Made by a program: the position numbers and the translations under genes. Below the pieces are notes generated by a model. It was not told where the DNA came from, made no database searches, and was given only the letters and a program-made list of their open reading frames with translations. 11,362 bases of DNA. It comes from Treponema sp. (lineage in GTDB: Bacteria; Spirochaetota; Spirochaetia; Treponematales; Treponemataceae). Positions 5,600 to 11,362 of the stretch are shown here, piece after piece. Position 1 is the first letter of the stretch. Each line of letters opens with the position of its first letter. Location: positions 1 to 11,362 of the forward strand of contig JAFZKN010000004.1 in NCBI GenBank assembly GCA_017553635.1. Reading direction: 5' to 3'.

Positions 5600-6301
5600 A
5601 TGAAAAAAATTGAAAAAAAAGATTTTCCAGAAATTGAACGGCTCGTTGAATTAAATAATCATGATGAAATTATAAAAAAACTTCAGGAAATTTTAACAAA
5701 AATACTTTTAGAAACTCAGATAAAAATTTCAACAGAAAATGGAGACGTTTATATCGAGCCTGTATTAATTGAAGCTTATTATTATAAAAAAGGTGTTTTT
5801 GAAGATTTTTCTGTTCATCGTAATGAAGATCTTCAAAAAAATCATTTTGGAAAGCTCTTTATTCACCGTCCTAGAGGCTGTTATAAAAAAGATACTAAAC
5901 CTGTTTTTGAAAACCGCGGTGGTATTGATCTTTGTCTTTCAAAATCTTCTGATTACTTTTTCTCTGTTTTAATAAGAGAAGCCTATGTTACAATGAAGGA
6001 AAAAAGAATTTATGTTAATGGTCCTGGGCGGCTTATAAAATATCTTTCTGGTCAGTCTTTTGGCAGTGAGAAAGAAATTCCTGAATTTACTGTAATATCT
6101 GAGGATAATTATAATGAAATTGAAAATCAGAATGTACTGTATTTAATGGAAAGGCCTTTTGACGCACCTGTATTTAATACTGTCAGAATAGGACTTTCAT
6201 ACGACAGAAAAGCAGAAGGAAAAAATAAGGATAAAGAACGTAAAAAGGAAAAATATGTTTTTGCTCTTCTTGGCGGCGTAAAAGGAATGAACCGTAAATA
6301 A
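5600..6301 (+). CDS. Probable 3-methyladenine (alkyladenine) DNA glycosylase-like protein
   Basis: The 233-aa product begins at ATG 5600 behind GGTGAGGT (5587-5594). I assign it to the AAG/MPG DNA-repair glycosylase superfamily by motif order rather than overall identity. VLIEAYYY (55-62) matches the family's VETEAY with catalytic Glu (Glu58) and the intercalating-loop Tyr (Tyr60); VHRNED with His73 matches the AAG His; GGIDLCLS (107-114) matches the YGMYFCMN strand; SVLIREAYV (122-130) matches AVLLRALEP; NGPGRLIKYL (140-149) matches the GP(G/S)KLCQAL motif; and TVRIGLSYDRK...EKYVFAL (195-223) matches the final RVGI...RFYV block. Such enzymes excise alkylated purines in the cytoplasm. An insertion rich in Lys (205-218) lies in the last block. 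It shares a bidirectional terminator with the convergent GH43 gene. The family is fairly likely; activity is untested. Confidence 0.65.
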   Translation: MKKIEKKDFPEIERLVELNNHDEIIKKLQEILTKILLETQIKISTENGDVYIEPVLIEAYYYKKGVFEDFSVHRNEDLQKNHFGKLFIHRPRGCYKKDTKPVFENRGGIDLCLSKSSDYFFSVLIREAYVTMKEKRIYVNGPGRLIKYLSGQSFGSEKEIPEFTVISEDNYNEIENQNVLYLMERPFDAPVFNTVRIGLSYDRKAEGKNKDKERKKEKYVFALLGGVKGMNRK

Positions 6302-6347
6302 AAAAAAAGATAAATGCCGTTATAAAAAAATAAAACAGCATTTATCT
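6301..6347. terminator. Terminator between convergent genes, strongest for the GH43 gene
   Basis: AGATAAATGC (6308-6317) pairs with GCATTTATCT (6338-6347), ten perfect pairs, and the stem can extend by GTT/AAC past one mismatch. Read on the minus strand, the stem is followed by eight T (complement of 6308-6301), a good terminator for the GH43 gene. On the plus strand the following tract (TATT) is weaker, so its use by the glycosylase-like gene is likely but less efficient. Confidence 0.8.
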
Positions 6348-6377
6348 TATTCATGATTTATAAATTCAACCGGATAA

Positions 6378-7355
6378 TTATCTTTCCATTCCGTCCATTG
6401 TGATGATTGCGCCTTTGTCGTCAAACTTAAGTTCGCGGAATTTAACGTTGCGTTTCTGGTTTATTCCATTTGAAAGCTCGCAGTCATGATAGAAAAGATA
6501 CCACTTGCCGTTAAACTCGAGGATAGAGTGGTGTGTTGTCCATCCGAGTACAGGTGTTAAAATCTTTCCGCCGAATGTGTATGGTCCGTAAACATTTTTA
6601 GATGTTGACCAGTTTAAAAAGTGTGTATCACCTGTTGAATATGTAAAGTAATATGTGTCGCCTTTTTTAAAGAGCCATGGATCTTCAAAGTAACGTCTGT
6701 CGTGATCGCCGCCTGTGAGAGGCTTTCCGTTTTCGTCAACGATTACAAGGTCGCGTGGTTCTTCTGCAAGTGTTTTCATGTCCAGATTCATCTTTGCGAT
6801 TTTTGGACAAACTGCTGGAGTATCGCCTGTAGGTTCTGTGTTTGCTTCGTCATATTTGTTGTTGCGGTATTTATCAAGCTGTCCACCCCAGATTCCGCCG
6901 AATGTAAGATAGAAGTTTTTATCTGTGTCCGGGAAAATACAAGGGTCAATTGAGAATGTTCCCTTAATGTAATCAGGTTCTGCTTTAAAAGGTCCGCGTG
7001 GAGAATCTCCAACTGCAACACCTACACGGAAAAATCCTTCCTTGTCGCGTGCAGGGAAGAAGAAATAATATTTGCCGTCTTTTTCTGCGCAGTCCGGAGC
7101 CCAAACCTGTTTTGATGCCCACGGAATGTCCTTAAGGTCTAAAACAAGCCCGCAGTCACGTGGCATTGTGTTTTCATCATCCATTTCATATACATGATAG
7201 TCTGTCATGTCGTACTGGTCACCGTTGTCGTTGTTTTCGACGTCGATGTCACGGTCGTGCGACGGATAAATGTAGATTTTGCCGTTAAATACATGTGCAG
7301 AAGGGTCTGCAGTGTAAAGGTCTGTTACAAGTGGCTTTTTTTCAATATTTGACAT
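6378..7355 (-). CDS. Glycoside hydrolase family 43 (intracellular xylosidase/arabinofuranosidase type)
   Basis: The 325-aa protein is a single five-bladed beta-propeller GH43 domain. The three acidic residues of this inverting family are visible: the base Asp17 in TADPSAHVF, the pKa-modulating Asp137 in SIDPCIF and the acid Glu224 in RYFEDPWLF. His275/His276 in TTHHSILE fits the conserved central-cavity His. WAPDCAEKDGKYYFFF (85-100) and YYFTYSTGDTH (235-245) are typical blade strands. There is no signal peptide, so it should act in the cytoplasm on imported arabino- or xylo-oligosaccharides; exact specificity cannot be read. The start is fixed by GGAG at 7365-7362, six bases before the ATG. 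It is divergent from the sugar-sensing diguanylate cyclase, across a 165-bp control region with two palindromes. Confidence 0.93.
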   Translation of the reverse strand: MSNIEKKPLVTDLYTADPSAHVFNGKIYIYPSHDRDIDVENNDNGDQYDMTDYHVYEMDDENTMPRDCGLVLDLKDIPWASKQVWAPDCAEKDGKYYFFFPARDKEGFFRVGVAVGDSPRGPFKAEPDYIKGTFSIDPCIFPDTDKNFYLTFGGIWGGQLDKYRNNKYDEANTEPTGDTPAVCPKIAKMNLDMKTLAEEPRDLVIVDENGKPLTGGDHDRRYFEDPWLFKKGDTYYFTYSTGDTHFLNWSTSKNVYGPYTFGGKILTPVLGWTTHHSILEFNGKWYLFYHDCELSNGINQKRNVKFRELKFDDKGAIITMDGMER

Positions 7356-7377
7356 AAGTTACTCCATTTTTCTTTAA

Positions 7378-7406
7378 ATTATAACACAGAAATTCTTATA
7401 TGTAAA
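7378..7406 (-). promoter_or_regulatory. Strong sigma-70 promoter of the GH43 gene
   Basis: On the minus strand TTTACA (7406-7401), a 17-base spacer and a perfect TATAAT (7383-7378) form one of the best promoters in the window. The -35 box lies inside the palindrome at 7398-7415, so a protein bound there would block it. Confidence 0.75.
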
Positions 7407-7415
7407 TGTACATAT
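7398..7415. promoter_or_regulatory. Palindromic operator candidate over the GH43 -35 box
   Basis: Perfect 7-bp arms ATATGTA (7398-7404) and TACATAT (7409-7415) surround AATG. The site covers the GH43 -35 hexamer and lies about 85 bases upstream of the diguanylate cyclase -10. Its position suits a repressor. The regulator is not in the window, since the adjacent LacI-like protein lacks a DNA-binding domain. Confidence 0.5.
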
Positions 7416-7430
7416 GCTGAACTTTGTTTA

Positions 7431-7443
7431 TGATACAGTATCA
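7431..7443. promoter_or_regulatory. Second palindrome in the divergent control region
   Basis: TGATAC-A-GTATCA is a perfect palindrome with 6-bp arms around one base. It lies 25 bases upstream of the GH43 -35 and 57 bases upstream of the extended -10 of the diguanylate cyclase gene, a place suited to an activator or a second operator. Confidence 0.4.
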
Positions 7444-7499
7444 CTTTTTTGATTTACTGAATAAAAAAATAATATTTTCTATAAAAATATTGGAAAATA

Positions 7500-7508
7500 T
7501 GGTATAAT
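7500..7508 (+). promoter_or_regulatory. Extended -10 promoter of the diguanylate cyclase gene
   Basis: TGG immediately before TATAAT (7503-7508) gives an extended -10 (TGn) element, and there is no good -35. The start codon is only 12 bases after it, leaving a leader of about five bases (TCGGT) without a ribosome binding site. Confidence 0.6.
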
Positions 7509-7520
7509 AATTTAGTCGGT

Positions 7521-9437
7521 ATGAGAAAAAAAATTGCTGTTTTTGTACAGGAAATTTGGTCAGATTATAACAAGTCTCTCATAAAGGGAATCCTTGATTT
7601 TTACAGGGATAAAGATGTTGATGTCTTTTTAAGCCAGGTAAGAATTCCTTTGTATGAGGGAGATGCTTTTGGAATGCAGTACTGGTCCTGTCTGCGTGTC
7701 GGTTCATGTGAAGATGTAGATGCTGTTATAGTATGTTCGCCGACATTCTGTTCTACAATGTCTGCAAATGAACTTTCTAAACTTCTTGAGCCTGTTGCGG
7801 ATAAGAAAATCATTTCTGTATCAATTCCACTTAATTTAAAAAATTGCTGTCATACAACTGTTTCATGTAAAGATGCATATTCTGAATTTGTTTCTCATAT
7901 GATAAAGCATCACGGTTCAAAAAAGTTTGCCTTTATGTCTGCAAATATAGAAAATTCTGTAGAAGCACGTGAAAGGCTTGATGCATTTAAGAATGCCCTT
8001 AAAGAAAATAATATTGAACTTGAAGAAGATAAAATTTTTTACGGGAACTTTATGTTCGATGATGGTCCAAGAGAGCTCGGAAAAAAATATAAATCAAAAG
8101 ATGATATAGATTTTGATACTATTTTTGCTGCAAATGACATGATGGCTTTTGGATGTATTTCGTATTTAAAACGTCTCGGTGTAAAAGTTCCTGAAGAAGT
8201 AAAAGTTGTAGGATACGATGACATTCCTCAAGCATCAACTGATGATCTTACTTTATCAACGATAAATCAGCAGATAGAGTTTCAGGGAGAAAAGGCTGCA
8301 AGTCTTGCATTGGAATTTGCAAATGGAGTTGATGTTCCAAAACGCACAATGATTCAGGCAAAACCTGTATTTCGTGAATCATGCGGATGTGCAGTTGATA
8401 AATCAAAAAAAGAATTGACTCGTGTTGCAGATGAAAAGCTCGAAGCGCTTTTAAGAAATGACTGGAGTTTAAACCGAATTCATAATCTTCTTGATAATAC
8501 ACAGTCTGATGAAACGCTTAAGGTTGTATTTGACAAGATGTATGATATCATGAGTTACAACGAAATTAATTTTGCAGCTGTATGTCTTTATCGGGATCCT
8601 GTGTTTGTTGATATCGGAGAAATTCCAGAAGTTCCTGGAAGTGCATATCTTGCATTTTATGTTGATAATGAAAAAGGAATAAGAAAAATAAATACTGAAT
8701 ATGAATTTAATCTTAGAAAACATTTTATGGCAGAGGAATTTGACGGGGAACCTGCAAGACATATGCTTGTACAATCGATTTTCTACGGAGATTTCAGTTA
8801 CGGTTATGTTATAATTCAGACTGATAATGTTTCAATTCCGCTTTACAGTGTCTATTTAAAAATTCTTGCAAATGAAATTGCGCAGGCATATAAGTATACA
8901 CGCAACATCGAAGAAAAAGCAGCACTTGCAAAAATGAATCTTGATCTTAGTATTAAATCATTTACTGATGAGCTTACAGGTTTATTAAACAGACGTGGTT
9001 TGATGAAGTATGGAAAAGAATCGATTAATCTTTCAATTCAACTTGAAAAAGACGGTGTAGTTTTATTCTGTGATATGGATCACTTAAAGTTGATTAACGA
9101 TACATACGGCCATGATTACGGTGATATTGCAATTAAGGCACAGAGTGAAATTCTTCAGCGAACGTTCCGTGTAAATGATATGATAAGTCGTCTTGGTGGC
9201 GATGAATTTGTAATTATCGCGCCTGGCTTAAATCTTGAACAGCTTGAACGTGTAAAAGCAAGAATGGATAAAGTAAGTAAAGAAATCAGAGTCGAAAAAA
9301 AACTTCCGTTTGATGTCTGTATAAGTATCGGCGGTGTTCCATATGATAAAGATAACTGTGATCTTGAACGGCTTATAATGGATGCAGATAAGGAACAGTA
9401 TGAAGAAAAGAAACGGCATCATGCAGAAAGAAAATAA
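7521..9437 (+). CDS. Cytoplasmic diguanylate cyclase with LacI-type sugar-sensor domain
   Basis: The 638-aa protein has no signal peptide and no membrane segment. Residues 1-290 resemble the periplasmic-binding-protein-like ligand domain of LacI-family regulators (KIAVFVQ at 4-10; FDTIFAANDMMAFG; VVGYDDIPQASTDDLTLSTINQ; closing ESCGC), but the helix-turn-helix is absent, so it is not a DNA-binding regulator. A middle region (about 300-455) may be GAF-like, and a helical linker (about 455-480) follows. The GGDEF domain starts at DELTGLLNRRG (483-493), has FCDMDHLKLINDTYGHDYGD, and an intact active site GGDEF (559-563). RVND (550-553), five residues upstream, is a complete RxxD inhibitory site. 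It should make c-di-GMP in response to a small ligand, probably a sugar. The start at 7521 lacks a ribosome binding site but the sensor fold begins immediately. Its divergent GH43 neighbour hints at a plant-sugar ligand. Confidence 0.92.
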   Translation: MRKKIAVFVQEIWSDYNKSLIKGILDFYRDKDVDVFLSQVRIPLYEGDAFGMQYWSCLRVGSCEDVDAVIVCSPTFCSTMSANELSKLLEPVADKKIISVSIPLNLKNCCHTTVSCKDAYSEFVSHMIKHHGSKKFAFMSANIENSVEARERLDAFKNALKENNIELEEDKIFYGNFMFDDGPRELGKKYKSKDDIDFDTIFAANDMMAFGCISYLKRLGVKVPEEVKVVGYDDIPQASTDDLTLSTINQQIEFQGEKAASLALEFANGVDVPKRTMIQAKPVFRESCGCAVDKSKKELTRVADEKLEALLRNDWSLNRIHNLLDNTQSDETLKVVFDKMYDIMSYNEINFAAVCLYRDPVFVDIGEIPEVPGSAYLAFYVDNEKGIRKINTEYEFNLRKHFMAEEFDGEPARHMLVQSIFYGDFSYGYVIIQTDNVSIPLYSVYLKILANEIAQAYKYTRNIEEKAALAKMNLDLSIKSFTDELTGLLNRRGLMKYGKESINLSIQLEKDGVVLFCDMDHLKLINDTYGHDYGDIAIKAQSEILQRTFRVNDMISRLGGDEFVIIAPGLNLEQLERVKARMDKVSKEIRVEKKLPFDVCISIGGVPYDKDNCDLERLIMDADKEQYEEKKRHHAERK

Positions 9438-9471
9438 CGCAGAAAAAAAAGATAAGAAAGAACAAACGGAG

Positions 9472-9499
9472 AAAGCCTGGTTTTTGCAGGCTTTTTTTT
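9472..9499 (+). terminator. Rho-independent terminator of the diguanylate cyclase gene
   Basis: AAAGCCTG (9472-9479) pairs with CAGGCTTT (9487-9494) around a seven-base loop, and eight T follow (9492-9499). It separates this gene from the riboswitch transcript. Confidence 0.9.
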
Positions 9500-9509
9500 A
9501 TGGTCTTAC

Positions 9510-9539
9510 TTGATGTTCCCTTTTGATTCGTGTTATTAT
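9510..9539 (+). promoter_or_regulatory. Promoter of the TPP riboswitch-cytX transcript
   Basis: TTGATG (9510-9515), an 18-base spacer and TATTAT (9534-9539) preceded by TGT form an extended -10 promoter. Transcription would begin near 9546, just before the aptamer. Confidence 0.55.
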
Positions 9540-9544
9540 ACAGA

Positions 9545-9635
9545 TCTACATGGGGAGCTGGTACTACCGGCTGAGAGGAAGATGAATCTTCGACCCTTAT
9601 AACCTGATTCGGATAATGCCGGCGTAGGGATATAA
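9545..9635 (+). promoter_or_regulatory. TPP (thiamin pyrophosphate) riboswitch aptamer
   Basis: The THI-box signature is complete and in order: GGGG (9552-9555), an AGCTGG/CCGGCT stem (9556-9561 with 9567-9572), CTGAGA (9571-9576), a short GAAGA/TCTTC hairpin, ACCCTT (9593-9598), AACCTGAT (9601-9608), and the GGATAATGCC...GCGTAGGGA block (9611-9630). The CTGAGA side binds the pyrimidine and the GGATAATGCC side the pyrophosphate. The closing stem P1 looks weak (TACA against TATA with one mismatch). It lies directly upstream of cytX. Confidence 0.96.
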
Positions 9636-9647
9636 AACCTTTTGCAC

Positions 9648-9679
9648 AATTATCTGAATTTTTCAGGTAATTTTTTTTA
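9648..9679 (+). terminator. Riboswitch expression-platform terminator
   Basis: An 11-bp stem pairs 9648-9658 with 9662-9672 (one G-U) around a TTT loop, followed by T to 9678. Its 5' arm ATTATCTGAA can instead pair with aptamer bases 9608-9617, so terminator and antiterminator are mutually exclusive. High TPP should stop transcription before cytX. Confidence 0.88.
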
Positions 9680-9709
9680 TGCCCTGACGGCAATGTAAAA
9701 GGTGGTTTT

Positions 9710-10882
9710 ATGAAAACAAAAAATGAAATCCTTCAGAACAGTCTTATCTGGTTTGGAGCGGGAGTTTCGATTGCAGAAATTATTGCCGGAACTTCTTTTG
9801 CTCCACTTGGATTTTTTAAAGGTCTTTTAATAATTGTTATTGGACACATTATCGGATGCGCTCTTTTCTTTCTCTGCGGAATGATTGGCGCTAAAACAAA
9901 AAAAACTGCAATGGGAACTGTAGAAAACAGTTTTGGAAAAGCAGGCTCGGTTTTCTTTGCAGTGCTGAATGTGTTTCAGCTGGTGGGCTGGACTGCAATC
10001 ATGATTTACGACGGCTCGATTGCAGCTGCAGGAATTTTTTCTGTTCCGTCTTATGTATGGTGCATCGTAATCGGAATATTAATTTTTATCTGGATTATCT
10101 GCGGTGTTAAAGATCTTGGCTGGATTAATAAGCTTGCAATGGGTCTTCTTTTTATTCTTTCTTTGGTTTTATGTTTTGTTGTATTTACAAGCAGGAGTGG
10201 CTCAATTGCTTCTGCATTTGATTCTATAACTGAAGGGTTTGCACTTGAGCTTTCGATTGCGATGCCTTTATCATGGCTTCCTTTAATTTCTGATTATACT
10301 AAAGATGCTCAAAAGCCAGTCGGCGTTACATTAGGTTCAACTTTAACATACGGACTTACAAGTATCTGGATGTACGTAATCGGAATGGCCGGTGCAATTT
10401 TTGCAGGTGAACCAAGCATCGTTACAATAATGGTTAAAGCAGGTCTTGGTATTGCAGCTCTTGTAATTCTTGTAATGTCTACTGTTACAACAACATTTCT
10501 TGATTCGTGGAGTGCGGGTATTTCAAGTGAATCGATTCAAAAAAAGTTTAATGGAAAAATCGTAGCACTCGCTGTTACTGTAATCGGAACAGTTGCAGCA
10601 ATTGTTTATCCTATGGATGACATTACAGATTTCCTTTGTCTTATCGGAAGTGTATTTGCTCCTATGGCTGCGATTCAGATTGCGGATTTCTTTATTCTTA
10701 AAAGAACAAGTGAAGATAAAAAAATCGATATTGTAAATTCTGTAATATGGCTTATCGGTTTTGCAGTTTACAGATATCTTATGACTGTTGATATTTTAAT
10801 CGGAAGTACAGTTCCTGCTATTGTGATTGTAATTGTGCTGTGTGTTGTTGTAAGAAAAATCTTTACTAAAAAAAGCGCTTAA
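9710..10882 (+). CDS. cytX: CytX-type transporter for hydroxymethylpyrimidine (thiamin precursor)
   Basis: The 390-aa protein is almost wholly hydrophobic, with about 11-12 membrane segments, and belongs to the NCS1 nucleobase/cation symporter family. The N-terminus (LIWFGAGVSIAEIIAGTSFAPLGF, residues 12-35), GHIIGCALFFLCGMIGAKT and NVFQLVGWTAIMIYDG are hallmarks of the CytX subgroup, predicted to import the thiamin pyrimidine precursor HMP. The subgroup assignment is strengthened by the TPP riboswitch immediately upstream. AAAAGGTGG (9697-9705) is a strong ribosome binding site four bases before ATG 9710. No thiamin enzyme gene follows in the window; a hairpin at 10890-10930 ends the unit, so it seems to be a one-gene regulon member. 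Transport of HMP rather than another pyrimidine is an inference. Confidence 0.92.
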   Translation: MKTKNEILQNSLIWFGAGVSIAEIIAGTSFAPLGFFKGLLIIVIGHIIGCALFFLCGMIGAKTKKTAMGTVENSFGKAGSVFFAVLNVFQLVGWTAIMIYDGSIAAAGIFSVPSYVWCIVIGILIFIWIICGVKDLGWINKLAMGLLFILSLVLCFVVFTSRSGSIASAFDSITEGFALELSIAMPLSWLPLISDYTKDAQKPVGVTLGSTLTYGLTSIWMYVIGMAGAIFAGEPSIVTIMVKAGLGIAALVILVMSTVTTTFLDSWSAGISSESIQKKFNGKIVALAVTVIGTVAAIVYPMDDITDFLCLIGSVFAPMAAIQIADFFILKRTSEDKKIDIVNSVIWLIGFAVYRYLMTVDILIGSTVPAIVIVIVLCVVVRKIFTKKSA

Positions 10883-10889
10883 ATAAAAT

Positions 10890-10930
10890 CACCCCTGAAA
10901 TTGAATTTTTTACGTTCGGTTTTAGGGGTG
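10890..10930. terminator. Hairpin between convergent cytX and Rpn genes
   Basis: CACCCCTGAAA (10890-10900) pairs with TTTTAGGGGTG (10920-10930), eleven pairs with one G-U, around a 19-base loop. The tract after it is only moderately T-rich on either strand (TAATTGTC on plus, ATTTTATTT on minus), so it probably serves both genes with modest efficiency. Confidence 0.65.
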
Positions 10931-10987
10931 TAATTGTCTTTGGAGTGGCAGTTTTATTTTAAGCTTTAGTTTTCCTGCTGCCTGAGG

Positions 10988-11362
10988 CTATGCATTAACA
11001 ATTTCCATAACTTTATCGACAGTCATTTTCAGAGATTTTGCAATTATGTCGACAGAAACGCCGTTTGCATAGAAACTTTTAGCATCTTCGATGGCTTTCT
11101 GCTGAGTGCCTTCTGCAATGCCTATTTCACGGCCTTCTTCGATAAAGTCGCGTCGGACTTCTTCTTCGTCGTATTCTGTAAGACTCATTGCAAGCACCTC
11201 CTCTTTCTGAACCTTAAAAAAGCCGTCCAACAGTTTTTCGTGGATGGCCCAGTTCATGGCTTCGTCAACGGCAGCCACCGCGCTCATTCCCTTTTTCTTG
11301 TTCTCGGAAATGCGCGATACGTACTGAATGTAATTATATAACGGTTCGCAGTTTTTTTGAAG
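10988..11362 (-). CDS. Rpn-family PD-(D/E)XK nuclease/putative transposase, C-terminal part
   Basis: The frame is open from the window edge to the stop at 10988, giving 124 residues; the N-terminal part, including the PD-(D/E)XK catalytic core, lies outside. The visible part is characteristic: CEPLYNYIQYVSRISENKKKGMS, AVDEAMNWAIHEKLLDGFFKVQKEEVLAMSLTEYDEEE, a charged GREIGIAEGTQQKAIEDAK segment, and a C-terminal GVSVDIIAKSLKMTVDKVMEIV that resembles a small helical DNA-binding tail. The family (Pfam PDDEXK_2/Rpn) is abundant in treponemes and Bacteroidota; E. coli Rpn proteins are DNA nucleases that promote recombination. The internal ATG at 11287 is not the true start because the reading frame and family similarity continue upstream. 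No inverted repeats or target-site duplications are visible. Confidence 0.85.
   Translation of the reverse strand, partial: LQKNCEPLYNYIQYVSRISENKKKGMSAVAAVDEAMNWAIHEKLLDGFFKVQKEEVLAMSLTEYDEEEVRRDFIEEGREIGIAEGTQQKAIEDAKSFYANGVSVDIIAKSLKMTVDKVMEIVNA

Noticed and set aside
7521..8400. Calling the sensor-GGDEF protein a LacI-family transcription factor
   Set aside because: The protein begins directly with the ligand-binding fold; the N-terminal helix-turn-helix needed for DNA binding is missing.
11288..11362. Treating ATG 11287 as the start of the Rpn-type gene
   Set aside because: The frame continues without a stop to the window edge and encodes conserved family sequence (CEPLYNYIQYVSRISEN), so the gene is truncated by the window.
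1..11362. CRISPR array, tRNA/rRNA genes, insertion sequence ends
   Set aside because: No regularly spaced repeats, no tRNA-like cloverleaf or CCA-end sequence, no rRNA sequence, and no terminal inverted repeats with target duplications were seen.

Overview
The window is about 11.4 kb of AT-rich bacterial chromosome, most likely from a host- or gut-associated Treponema (Spirochaetota). This rests on a GroEL close to treponemal GroEL (N-terminus MAKQLLFNEDARKKLLSG, GGMY tail) with no groES beside it, formylglycine-generating-enzyme-fold (SUMF1/FGE) proteins ending GFRVCR/GFRICR, a diguanylate cyclase with a LacI-type sugar sensor but no DNA-binding domain, and a Rpn-type PD-(D/E)XK nuclease tail. 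All three of the latter are common in treponemes. The genus is inferred, not proven.

Layout. 1-266: no convincing gene. 333-836 (+): small lipoprotein with an FGE-type domain that has lost its middle. 918-1739 (-): membrane-anchored alpha/beta hydrolase. 1977-3602 (+): groEL, followed by a double-hairpin repeat and a strong terminator. 3784-4854 (+): full-length membrane-anchored FGE-fold protein. 4999-5487 (+): secreted protein of unknown function. 5600-6301 (+): protein resembling alkyladenine (3-methyladenine) DNA glycosylases. 6378-7355 (-): intracellular GH43 glycosidase. 7521-9437 (+): sugar-sensor/GGDEF diguanylate cyclase, divergent from the GH43 gene. 9545-9679: TPP riboswitch with an intrinsic terminator, controlling 9710-10882 (+), cytX, a transporter for a thiamin pyrimidine precursor. 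10988-11362 (-): C-terminal part of a Rpn-family nuclease running off the window edge.

Most genes look like single transcription units with their own promoter and terminator, so this is a run of independent genes rather than one operon. Two functional pairings are visible. The GH43 gene and the sugar-sensing diguanylate cyclase share a divergent control region with two palindromes. The thiamin-responsive riboswitch and cytX form the other. In the riboswitch, aptamer segment 9608-9617 can form ten contiguous pairs with the 5' arm of the terminator, so the whole switch can be read from the sequence.

No single spectacular new system is evident. The points most worth a second look are the internally deleted FGE-fold lipoprotein beside an intact relative, three genes whose -10 boxes lie so close to the start codon that the mRNAs should be leaderless or nearly so, the palindromes between GH43 and the diguanylate cyclase, an unusual Cys in the nucleotide-binding loop of GroEL, and the post-groEL double hairpin.
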